The notes under the pieces are model-generated. The model saw only the letters and a list, made by a program, of their open reading frames with translations. It did not search any database and was not told where the DNA came from. Source: Candidatus Omnitrophota bacterium (GTDB lineage: Bacteria > Omnitrophota > Gorgyraeia > Gorgyraeales > Gorgyraeaceae). From it: a stretch of 6,221 bases of DNA. Made by a program: the position numbers and the translations under genes. Shown piece after piece: positions 1 through 5,422 of the stretch (within the stretch, counting starts at the first letter, position 1; each line of letters starts with the position of its first letter). The stretch covers positions 1 through 6,221 of the forward strand of contig JAHIUV010000210.1 in NCBI GenBank assembly GCA_018817035.1. The letters are read 5' to 3'.

Positions 1-3
1 GTC

Positions 4-112
4 TTCTCGACTATGTCCCGATACTTCGGGACAAGCTCGAAGAATATTGTCCTTCGACAAGCTCAGGACTTTGTCTTAAAATATTGTTCGAGCGAGCGCA
101 GTAAGTCGAGAA
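4..112. repeat. Two-unit mosaic REP/BIME-like block at the left edge
   Basis: Unit 4-48 (minus) runs TTCTCGAC to GCTCGAAGAATATT and contains the hairpin GTCCCGATACTTCGGGAC at 15-32. Unit 80-112 (plus) runs AATATTGTTCGAGC to GTCGAGAA with a different centre. The AATATT ends face each other. Between them, at 49-69, lies a separate small palindrome. The following 113-168 is A/T-rich and shows nothing recognisable. Confidence 0.78.
49..69. repeat. Small hairpin of the CCTTCGACAAGCTCAGG type between REP units
   Basis: GTCCT and AGGAC pair around TCGACAAGCTC. From general knowledge the core wording CTTCGACAAGCTCAGG is a common dispersed intergenic palindrome in many environmental bacterial genomes. 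It sits exactly between the two oppositely oriented units of the left-edge block, suggesting a mosaic built from more than one repeat family. Only one copy is in the window. Confidence 0.5.
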
Positions 113-168
113 CCGTAATAAAATCTTTGTCAAATAAAAGTCAGCAAACTGTTTTACAATATCAACGC

Positions 169-205
169 CTTAACTTCACAGTGCATTGCAGTTTTGTGAA
201 GTTAA
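169..205. repeat. TTAACTTCACA hairpin repeat downstream of the operon terminator
   Basis: Arms TTAACTTCACA (170-180) and TGTGAAGTTAA (195-205) pair perfectly around a 14-base loop with TGCATTGCA. All 37 bases are identical to 4600-4636, including the loop, although the copies are 4.4 kb apart in different surroundings. It lies immediately beyond the U-tract of the terminator on the minus strand and has no U-tract of its own. Confidence 0.85.
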
Positions 206-206
206 A

Positions 207-251
207 GGAAATAATAAACCCGCAAGTATGGGTTTAGTCATACCTGCGGGT
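207..251 (-). terminator. Rho-independent terminator of the two-gene operon
   Basis: In the minus-strand transcript a 13-bp stem forms between complements of 239-251 and 218-230 (ACCCGCAGGTATG with CATACTTGCGGGT, one G-U pair) around an 8-base loop. A U-rich tail UUUAUUAUUU follows. It starts about 28 bases after the stop of the 169-residue gene, the expected place. Confidence 0.82.
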
Positions 252-279
252 ATTTGTTAACAGTGTTTATTATAAGCTA

Positions 280-789
280 TTAAATGTTGCTTATAGCTTC
301 TCTTAACGCGGGATCCTGCACTCTGTCTAAAGTTTGGCTCATGATATCATCGCCATATTGGTCAAAGAGCACATTAAGATCTCCTAAGCCTACATTGACA
401 AGGTTAAGATAGATCTTTTCTTTTATGGATGCGAACTTCCCTGCGACTGTGTCAAGGTCCTGTTGAGAGTTACCGACTACTACTACTATCTTACCCTGAG
501 CAACAGCGTTTTCTATGGACTGTGTTATAGCGGCTACGTTCTCGGTAGCAGCCAGGTTAAAAGCCGGAAGCGCGATTATATCAGCGTAACTTACGTCTTT
601 TCCGCCTATATTGGCATTGGAAGCAAGCTTTCCTCCGGTGTTATCTTTAGGGGGTATGGTATTATCCACGATCTGCTGCTTACCCGCCGCCTCATCAGGA
701 GACTTTAGAGCATAGCAGGAACTCTGTATAGCAAACATGCCTACCAGTAAAATTATTACCGCCATTACCAGCAATCTTCCTATCTTCAT
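280..789 (-). CDS. Small exported protein of unknown function, second gene of the Tiki/TraB-like operon
   Basis: I do not recognise a family for this 169-residue protein. MKIGRLLVMAVIILLVGMF is a typical signal peptide, with likely cleavage after CYA at 25-27. Cysteine 25 is not in a proper lipobox, so a lipoprotein is unlikely. The mature part begins with a low-complexity, glycine/asparagine-rich stretch (about 40-65). It continues with a compact alpha/beta-looking region: a helix 84-98 (VAAITQSIENAVAQG), a strong beta strand KIVVVVGN 100-107, a helix about 108-124, and a second strand IYLNLVNVGLGDLNVLF about 126-142. It ends in an Asp/Gln-rich helical tail. The strand-helix pattern could be a small Rossmann-like domain, but no binding motif is visible. 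Start and length are supported by a strong Shine-Dalgarno site, and a terminator follows. Co-export with the preceding protein suggests a joint periplasmic or surface role, by inference only. Confidence 0.75.
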   Translation of the reverse strand: MKIGRLLVMAVIILLVGMFAIQSSCYALKSPDEAAGKQQIVDNTIPPKDNTGGKLASNANIGGKDVSYADIIALPAFNLAATENVAAITQSIENAVAQGKIVVVVGNSQQDLDTVAGKFASIKEKIYLNLVNVGLGDLNVLFDQYGDDIMSQTLDRVQDPALREAISNI

Positions 790-794
790 AACTT

Positions 795-799
795 CCTCC
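795..799 (-). promoter_or_regulatory. Shine-Dalgarno site of the 169-residue gene in a 15-base junction
   Basis: On the minus strand AGGAGG ends five bases before the ATG at 789 and begins within a few bases of the upstream gene's TAA stop (807-805). The short junction, with no room for a separate promoter, supports co-transcription of the two genes. Confidence 0.8.
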
Positions 800-804
800 T
801 TTTT

Positions 805-2316
805 TTATTCTACCCCGGGCATCCAGTCTTTTTTAAGCGCCGAACGATAGAGTTCGTCATTTGTTTCGGTCGTGACTTTAGGACTGATCACTATATAAGA
901 ATAGCCTGCGTCGGCTAATAGATCGGTTAGTGTCGGCGTGTGGAATCCTCCAGCTACCAGGATAGCTGTTTCCGCGCCTGCTTTCTGGATATGCTCATTG
1001 GTTTTTTCCAGGAAAACTTTATCCCTTTCAGCGGCAATGGAATAAAAATTAGCCACCTTTGCCAGGTTGTCGTTGACTACATAGTAGTTTGACGGGATAT
1101 CCGCAGAAATCCCCAATTCACGGCTTTTCTGTTCAAGAAAATCAGACCAGAATTGAGCGTCAAAATCTTTTTTATTTTCCATGAAGTAATTGTATTCTTC
1201 AGGGACTACTTTTATCTTTAAAAGGTTGCCCATTACAGACAAGGCTTTTGATATTTTTAACAGCTTTTTCTGGTCATACGTAGTAGCTAGGGCATTTTGC
1301 ACTACATCTTCAAGTAAAGGTTCTTCCTTGAAAAGCTCATTTATGTTCAATTCCCTGGTCGCCTCTAAGTACTCACTGTAGGTGTCCATTTCTTCATCAG
1401 AAGCGCTGCCATCCCTGATCTTTGCCAGATCGATCTTTTTCTCAAGGTTATTGGCGTTAATAAGGCTTTGAAAATTAGGGAATGTGTATAGCGGGATGCT
1501 GGTCTCTTCTGCCTTGCCATATAAATATTCATAATATCCCAGAAGATCTATTTTTTCAGCGTCGTATTCTTTCTTTTTAGTATCCAGATCCAGCAAAGCG
1601 TTATTATAAATGCCGGACTTGATGGCGTCTGAGGCGGCTGTCATCTTATCGACATATTCAGCGGCAAGGCCTTTGAATTTATCTATTTCCCAAAGCCCGT
1701 CCCTGTTATCATCGTAGATCTTTTTGTCTTCTATGCCCTGTATATTCATCGGGTAATCAGTGGCGATATTTACATAATTTACGCCGTTGATAACGCCATC
1801 TTTAAGCAGTTCATCGGCTTTTTGGGCTCTTTCCTCGACAGAAGCGCGCTCGCGGATATAATTAAAATTAAAGTCAGTAACCTTTCCTTCCAGCAGTATT
1901 AAGTTAAGCCCGTAATCTTCCAATAAAGATTCTATAAGCATTGCCTCGTTTTTCTGCCCCTCATAGTTCATATGGGCATCTTGTATATGTATTATGGTTT
2001 TTCCGTTCGTGCCTTTGTGCGTTTCTATTATTGTGCCATATTGTTCGGGGATGGTTATATAGGCGGGGTCTGTCAGGTCAGTTGCCTCTATATCTGATTC
2101 ATATATATCAGCCATATCCATGTCCTGGTCTTGCTCCAGAGCAGGTTCATTGTCTGCTAAGGTTTCAGCTTCTTCCTGAGGCTTTGCCGTATTTTGAACA
2201 TTGCTCTTGCGCGTATCCCATAGACTGGCCGCGTATACAAGACCGCAAAAAACAATAACGCTTACAAAAATAAGCAAAAATAATACAGCCTTCCGCGACC
2301 GGTTTAACCTGATCAA
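805..2316 (-). CDS. Secreted Tiki/TraB-like superfamily protein of unknown substrate
   Basis: A 503-residue exported protein. Basic residues at 3-9, a hydrophobic core at about 10-26 and VYA at 27-29 form a signal peptide, cleaved near residue 29-30, followed by an acidic, disordered-looking linker (about 45-80). The domain then opens with TIIHIQDAHMNYEGQKNEAM (107-126; H110, D113, H115, E119) and ILLEG (140-144). It closes with ERDKVFLEKTNEHIQ (430-444) and ILVAGGFHTPTLTDLLADAGY (452-472; H459). This order of an early strand with a His/acid motif, an LLEG strand, an ER(N/D) helix and a late GxxH strand resembles the TraB/PrgY, ChaN and TIKI superfamily, some members of which are metal-dependent proteases or haem binders. 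The middle (about 150-400) is helical, charged and unplaced. The superfamily call is by eye; the activity is unknown. It starts with TTG under its own promoter and is 15 bases upstream of the 169-residue gene. Confidence 0.6.
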   Translation of the reverse strand: MIRLNRSRKAVLFLLIFVSVIVFCGLVYAASLWDTRKSNVQNTAKPQEEAETLADNEPALEQDQDMDMADIYESDIEATDLTDPAYITIPEQYGTIIETHKGTNGKTIIHIQDAHMNYEGQKNEAMLIESLLEDYGLNLILLEGKVTDFNFNYIRERASVEERAQKADELLKDGVINGVNYVNIATDYPMNIQGIEDKKIYDDNRDGLWEIDKFKGLAAEYVDKMTAASDAIKSGIYNNALLDLDTKKKEYDAEKIDLLGYYEYLYGKAEETSIPLYTFPNFQSLINANNLEKKIDLAKIRDGSASDEEMDTYSEYLEATRELNINELFKEEPLLEDVVQNALATTYDQKKLLKISKALSVMGNLLKIKVVPEEYNYFMENKKDFDAQFWSDFLEQKSRELGISADIPSNYYVVNDNLAKVANFYSIAAERDKVFLEKTNEHIQKAGAETAILVAGGFHTPTLTDLLADAGYSYIVISPKVTTETNDELYRSALKKDWMPGVE

Positions 2317-2321
2317 TTTAG

Positions 2322-2326
2322 CCTCC
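2322..2326 (-). promoter_or_regulatory. Strong Shine-Dalgarno site that fixes a TTG start
   Basis: On the minus strand AAGGAGG ends five bases before TTG at 2316. The spacing is optimal and no ATG or GTG lies nearby in frame before the signal peptide, so the TTG is taken as the start of the 503-residue gene. The core GGAGG is at 2326-2322. Confidence 0.8.
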
Positions 2327-2362
2327 TTGTAGAAGTTATTTTAATCTTTTATAACTGTTTTA

Positions 2363-2391
2363 AGTATATCATTTCACCTAAAAATTGTCAA
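2363..2391 (-). promoter_or_regulatory. Near-consensus sigma70-type promoter of the secreted-protein operon
   Basis: On the minus strand a perfect -35 box TTGACA (2391-2386) is separated by exactly 17 bases from a -10 box TATACT (2368-2363), five of six matches to TATAAT. The spacer is A/T-rich. The expected start is near 2356, giving a leader of about 40 bases with the Shine-Dalgarno site of the 503-residue gene near its end. Immediately upstream of the -35 is the palindrome AGCGCT, overlapping its first T. Nothing in the short leader suggests a riboswitch. Confidence 0.75.
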
Positions 2392-2409
2392 GCGCTTTTC
2401 TTTAACTTT

Positions 2410-2582
2410 GTAATGGGTGAGTTAACGGGGGCACTGTAAAGCTTTTTCCGTGCGTAAATATTCTTCGAGCGGAGTCCCGAAGTATCGGGACGTAGTCGAG
2501 AAGTACACTTAGAGAGTTCTCGACTCGTTTCACTCGCTCGAACAATATTGATATACACCGCCCCTGATAACTCACCCATTAC
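2410..2582. mobile_element. 173-bp MITE-like element with 8-bp target duplication, IS66-type ends
   Basis: The terminal inverted repeats are 2410-2432 and 2560-2582. They match at 21 of 23 positions, the outer 15 (GTAATGGGTGAGTTA) perfectly, with weaker similarity to about 31 bases. A perfect direct repeat TTAACTTT flanks the element at 2402-2409 and 2583-2590. No transposase or credible open frame is inside, so it is non-autonomous. IS66-family elements are known to have ends starting GTAA and to make 8-bp duplications, so an IS66-like transposase elsewhere is the best inferred mobiliser. The centre (2457-2549) is a pair of inverted REP-like units. It lies between the helicase gene and the promoter of the 503-residue gene, 18 bases from the -35 box. 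Confidence 0.82.
2457..2549. repeat. Inverted pair of REP/BIME-like units inside the MITE
   Basis: Both ends of this segment are AATATT. Unit 2457-2502 (plus) runs AATATTCTTCGAGC to GTCGAGAA with the central hairpin GTCCCGAAGTATCGGGAC (2474-2491). Unit 2517-2549 (minus) runs TTCTCGAC to GCTCGAACAATATT with a non-hairpin centre. The GTCGAGAA ends face each other, the opposite arrangement to the block at 4-112, where the AATATT ends face each other. Presence within the MITE could mean capture by the transposable element or insertion into it. Confidence 0.78.
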
Positions 2583-2621
2583 TTAACTTTACACTTTTGC
2601 ATTGCAATATTGTGAAGTTAA
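2583..2621. repeat. TTAACTTCACA hairpin repeat, diverged copy, overlapping the helicase stop codon
   Basis: Arms TTAACTTTACA (2583-2593) and TGTGAAGTTAA (2611-2621) pair with a single T/G wobble-type mismatch. The 17-base loop keeps TGCATTGCA but is otherwise changed relative to the identical copies at 169-205 and 4600-4637. The helicase stop codon (complement of 2618-2620) is inside the right arm. The left arm provides one of the two 8-bp duplications bordering the mobile element at 2410-2582, so the hairpin was present before that insertion. Confidence 0.8.
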
Positions 2622-4585
2622 GGGTCTATTATTGTTTCGCATTTTGGTATGGAGTTTAGGAACTGGGCGCCGTAGGATTTATTTAGGATTCGGCTGTCTA
2701 AAACCGCTACCATGCCCGTGTCTTTTTTACTCCTGATCAACCTCCCGAAACCTTGTTTGAATTTTAGCACAGCCTCGGGAAGGCTGTATTCTAAAAAAGC
2801 ATCACCCCCTCTTTTTTCTATAGCCTCTGTCCTTGCCTCGGTCACGGGATGGTCAGGGACAGAAAACGGCAATTTGGTTATTATTACATTGGAAAGCGCT
2901 TTTCCCTGCACGTCTATGCCCTGCCAAAAACTGTCAACGCCAAAAAGTACTGAGCCTTCCTGTTTTTTAAAACTTGATAGCATCTTGCTTCTGCCGAGGG
3001 CGCTGCCCTGCTTAAGCGTATTATATCCTTTTTCCAGCAAATAATCCTCTAATTCTTCGTAAACAGTGTTCATGAGCGAATAACTCGTGAACAGGACAAA
3101 CGCGCTCCCGTTCGTAAAAGTGAGGTATTTTTTTATTCTTTCCGAAACAGCCGCGGCATACTCCCTAAGGTTTCCGGGTTTAGGCATGTTTTGGGCTATA
3201 TACAGTTTTACTTGTTCTTTGTAATTGAACGAGGAACCAAGCTTCAATTCATTGGCGGTGCTTAAACCCATTCTTTCCCTGAAATACCCAAACGGGCTAT
3301 TGCCATTCTCCACTGAAAGGGTGGCGCTCGTAAGTATGACCGGTCGCGGCTCAGAGAACAGCCCTTCCTTTAATATAGCACCTATGCTGACAGGGGCGGC
3401 ATTGAGCGAGATCTTTGTCCTTTTGGCTCCTGACGATTCTATCCAGTAAACATAACCATCGATATCCTGGCTTAAAATCACGCCCAACGACTCATTGAAT
3501 TTATTAAGTTTTTTAATATAGGCAGACAACTCAAGTTCATCTTCTTTATTATTAGCACGTTTTTTAGCGTTTAGCAGTGATTCGACAAGCCTGGAAAAAG
3601 GCACAGCGAGATCGTTTTCTATAAAGTCAGATTTTCTTATTCTCATGGAATCTGATTCACGGCCCGGCCTGTGCTTTTCAAAATACCGTTCGACGCGCTT
3701 AAAGAATGTCTCTGATATTTTTTGTATGAGCGTTACCCACTCCATGCTTTCCTGGTCACCTATGGACAAAAGAAACCCTTTTTCTTTTTTTGGATTGAAC
3801 AAAAGTTCCATGAGGTATTTTACGCCTGAGTTGCTTATGGCGGCGCCGAGATGTTCGGTCGCTACGTTTTCCACGCTGTGAGCCTCGTCAAATACCAGGG
3901 CATCGTATTGGGGCAATATGCTTTTCTGGTCTTCCTCCATGGCCATGTTTGAGAAAAACAAATGATGGTTCACGACCAATATTCTCGCGTCGCGGATCGC
4001 GTCCCTTGCTTTTTGAAAAAAACATTCCTTGCGGTAGGGGCATTTTTTCCCAAGGCAGTTCTCGGCATTGGCGGAGACCATATCCCAGACTTTAGGATCC
4101 GGCGCTTCGCTTAGGTCGTAAAGCGAACCGTCAGGGGTCTGATGCGACCACGCCACTATTTTAGCGAAATGGCGCATTTCGTATTCGTCGGCAAAAAGGT
4201 CTTTTTGTTTAAGGTTAGACCTGTTCAGCCTGCGAAGGCATAAATAGTTATGCCGCCCCTTTACAAGCACCGCGTTAAATTCCTGGCCCATGGCTTTTTC
4301 CAAAAAAGGGATATCTTTATGGACTATTTGCTCCTGCAGATTAATAGTGTTGGTGGATATGACCGCGATCGAGGCGGTCTCTGAGGTGTGCTTAAAGATC
4401 GGAATCAGATAAGAAAAACTTTTTCCGACGCCTGTCCCTGCCTCGACTATAAGGGTTTCTGAATTTAAAATAGCCGCTTCGACGGCACGGGCCATTTTTA
4501 TCTGCTCAGGCCTTGTCTCATAATTAGACATTGCCTTTGCGATCGGCCCTAAATTACCAAAGACCTGGCCTATATAGTCGCTCAT
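2618..4585 (-). CDS. dinG: DinG/YoaA-type (XPD/Rad3 family) iron-sulfur ATP-dependent DNA helicase
   Basis: A superfamily-2 helicase of 655 residues, expected to move 5'-3' on DNA and unwind repair or replication intermediates, R-loops or G-quadruplexes in the cytoplasm. Residues counted from the ATG at 4585: Walker A AGTGVGKS 49-56, four cysteines C116, C177, C182 and C188 spaced as the XPD-type 4Fe-4S ligands, NHHLFF about 206-211, DEAH box 233-236, TSATLS 419-424, GVDSFWQGID 549-558 and QGFGRLIRS 611-619. No N-terminal exonuclease domain is present, unlike DinG of many Firmicutes. The length lies between typical YoaA and DinG, so dinG is a family-level symbol. An in-frame TTG at 4591 is possible, but the ATG has better spacing to AGG at its 5' side. 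The stop codon lies inside the arm of a repeat hairpin. The hairpin family flanks the gene on both sides. Confidence 0.9.
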   Translation of the reverse strand: MSDYIGQVFGNLGPIAKAMSNYETRPEQIKMARAVEAAILNSETLIVEAGTGVGKSFSYLIPIFKHTSETASIAVISTNTINLQEQIVHKDIPFLEKAMGQEFNAVLVKGRHNYLCLRRLNRSNLKQKDLFADEYEMRHFAKIVAWSHQTPDGSLYDLSEAPDPKVWDMVSANAENCLGKKCPYRKECFFQKARDAIRDARILVVNHHLFFSNMAMEEDQKSILPQYDALVFDEAHSVENVATEHLGAAISNSGVKYLMELLFNPKKEKGFLLSIGDQESMEWVTLIQKISETFFKRVERYFEKHRPGRESDSMRIRKSDFIENDLAVPFSRLVESLLNAKKRANNKEDELELSAYIKKLNKFNESLGVILSQDIDGYVYWIESSGAKRTKISLNAAPVSIGAILKEGLFSEPRPVILTSATLSVENGNSPFGYFRERMGLSTANELKLGSSFNYKEQVKLYIAQNMPKPGNLREYAAAVSERIKKYLTFTNGSAFVLFTSYSLMNTVYEELEDYLLEKGYNTLKQGSALGRSKMLSSFKKQEGSVLFGVDSFWQGIDVQGKALSNVIITKLPFSVPDHPVTEARTEAIEKRGGDAFLEYSLPEAVLKFKQGFGRLIRSKKDTGMVAVLDSRILNKSYGAQFLNSIPKCETIIDP

Positions 4586-4599
4586 AATCAATAACCTGG

Positions 4600-4637
4600 C
4601 TTAACTTCACAGTGCATTGCAGTTTTGTGAAGTTAAG
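4600..4637. repeat. TTAACTTCACA hairpin repeat between plsY and the helicase gene
   Basis: Arms CTTAACTTCACA (4600-4611) and TGTGAAGTTAAG (4626-4637) pair perfectly over 12 bp around a 14-base loop containing TGCATTGCA. The first 37 bases are identical to the copy at 169-205, including the loop. The element fills most of the 56-base gap between the plsY stop and the helicase ATG. In the minus-strand transcript the stem is followed by CCAGG, not U residues, so it is not a standard intrinsic terminator for plsY. A T-rich run does follow on the plus strand, where no gene is seen. Confidence 0.85.
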
Positions 4638-4641
4638 GTTT

Positions 4642-5259
4642 TTATTTTCGTTTAAACAGGGAGATTCTGCTTTCTTCCCCTTTTAGGAGGCGCTTTATGT
4701 TTGGCCTGTGCTTATAGATAATGACTAAGCACAGAATGCTCATGAATATAATTATTTCCGTTGGTTCAGCGAAGATAAAAGCTAATAGCGGGATCATGAC
4801 AGCTGCTACGATAGACGCCGCGGAGACAAATCCTGTGACGGAAAAAATAATGGACCACGCCAGAAAACCCAGCCAGAAGATCTTCGGGATCAGGCCTATT
4901 ACTACGCCTGCGCTGGTGGCAACGCCTTTGCCGCCTTTGAATTTCAGAAAAATAGTCCAGTTATGCCCCGCTATTACCGCCAGGGCCATAAACACCTTAT
5001 ATAGATCAGGCCGCGCTACCGGTGATAAACGCAAAAAAAATCCGGCTACGCAAGCAACACACAAAAAACCCTTTAATATATCTATCGCGAGAACCGTCAG
5101 GCCTGGTACCCTTCCTATGACCCTGAAGACATTGGTCGCGCCGACATTGCCGCTGCCATGCTGCCTGATATCAATACCTTTAACCGCGCCGAATATATAA
5201 GCTGTAGGTATGGAGCCTATGAGATACGCTGTTAAGATCCCCAAAATTAGAATTAGCAT
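4642..5259 (-). CDS. plsY: Glycerol-3-phosphate acyltransferase PlsY (acyl-phosphate dependent)
   Basis: PlsY is an inner-membrane enzyme that transfers an acyl group from acyl phosphate (made by PlsX) to glycerol 3-phosphate, giving lysophosphatidic acid, the first step of phospholipid synthesis. All three family motifs are present in 205 residues, the usual length: GSIPTAYIFG at 15-24, HGSGNVGATNVFRVIG at 34-49 (substrate-binding, glycine-rich) and GHNWTIFLKFKGGKGVATSAG at 98-118. Hydrophobic helices at about 2-22, 54-76, 87-97, 116-140 and 143-182 surround them. The end is basic (SLFKRK). The ATG start is supported by the motif-1 helix beginning at once. It sits downstream of pgsA, another phospholipid gene, so a shared transcript is reasonable though the repeat-filled gap leaves this open. 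A TTAACTTCACA hairpin begins five bases after its stop. Confidence 0.95.
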   Translation of the reverse strand: MLILILGILTAYLIGSIPTAYIFGAVKGIDIRQHGSGNVGATNVFRVIGRVPGLTVLAIDILKGFLCVACVAGFFLRLSPVARPDLYKVFMALAVIAGHNWTIFLKFKGGKGVATSAGVVIGLIPKIFWLGFLAWSIIFSVTGFVSAASIVAAVMIPLLAFIFAEPTEIIIFMSILCLVIIYKHRPNIKRLLKGEESRISLFKRK

Positions 5260-5270
5260 ATTATTTCTAA

Positions 5271-5274
5271 CCTT
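5271..5274 (-). promoter_or_regulatory. Candidate weak ribosome binding site of plsY at the repeat edge
   Basis: On the minus strand AAGG lies 11 bases before the plsY ATG, a little further than ideal. The last two of its plus-strand bases (5273-5274) are the first bases of the repeat block, so the repeat would contribute part of the site. No better purine-rich site is visible between it and the ATG. This is a weak call. Confidence 0.35.
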
Positions 5275-5396
5275 CTCGACTTCGTCCCGATACTTCGGGA
5301 CTTCGCTCGAAGAATATCAGGTATTGTTCGAGCTTGTCGAGAACTGATGTGTTATTTCTCGACTGCGCGTCTTCGACGCTTCGCTCGAAGAATATT
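5273..5396. repeat. Three-unit mosaic REP/BIME-like block between pgsA and plsY
   Basis: Three units in alternating orientation fill this gap. Unit 5273-5317 (minus) runs TTCTCGAC to GAATAT and contains the hairpin GTCCCGATACTTCGGGAC. Unit 5322-5343 (plus) is short, from TATTGTTCGAGC to GTCGAGAA. Unit 5356-5396 (minus) has a different central hairpin, GCGTC-TTC-GACGC, between the same ends TTCTCGAC and CTCGAAGAATATT. The shared ends, variable centres and alternating orientation resemble enterobacterial BIMEs. No T-run follows any stem, so a terminator role is not indicated. The edge nearest plsY overlaps a possible ribosome binding site for that gene. Confidence 0.8.
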
Positions 5397-5422
5397 GAGA
5401 TTCCGTCCGTACCATCTTGTTC

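Larger units (their letters stand above)
2317..2617. other. 301-base gene-free gap between the helicase and the secreted-protein operon
   Basis: From right to left the gap holds most of the diverged TTAACTTCACA hairpin, the MITE with its internal REP pair, the promoter of the following operon, a leader of about 40 bases and the Shine-Dalgarno site. With the MITE and one duplication removed, the original gap would be about 120 bases. The 63-codon frame across the MITE is not a gene. Confidence 0.8.

Noticed and set aside
13..237. 74-codon plus-strand frame at the left edge
   Set aside because: It runs through the REP-like block, a hairpin repeat and the terminator, has no ribosome site and encodes no recognisable domain.
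2250..2316. Lipoprotein signal at cysteine 24 of the 503-residue protein
   Set aside because: VIVFC does not fit the lipobox (a small residue is needed just before Cys), while VYA at 27-29 fits signal peptidase I.
2317..2356. Riboswitch or attenuator in the leader of the 503-residue gene
   Set aside because: The leader is about 40 bases, A/T-rich and shows no stable stem or known aptamer signature.
2388..2579. 63-codon minus-strand frame
   Set aside because: It is the reading of the MITE and its REP units, ending within the -35 box of the next operon; no coding signature or transposase motif.
4600..4637. Intrinsic terminator after plsY
   Set aside because: The stem lacks a U-tract in the minus-strand transcript; the T-rich run lies on the wrong side, and identical copies occur elsewhere with no U-tract, so it is better called a repeat.
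4721..5200. 159-codon plus-strand frame opposite plsY, and similar long plus-strand frames opposite the other genes
   Set aside because: They lie antisense to genes with clear catalytic motifs or signal peptides, and their translations show no domains; they are shadows.
4..5396. CRISPR array
   Set aside because: Repeats are palindromic, alternate in orientation, vary in centre and are kilobases apart; there are no regular spacers or cas genes.
5273..5422. Promoter for plsY within the repeat block
   Set aside because: TATTCT-like words recur in every repeat unit and the only partial -35 (TCGACA) has 18-base spacing; this is expected from repeat composition and is not convincing.
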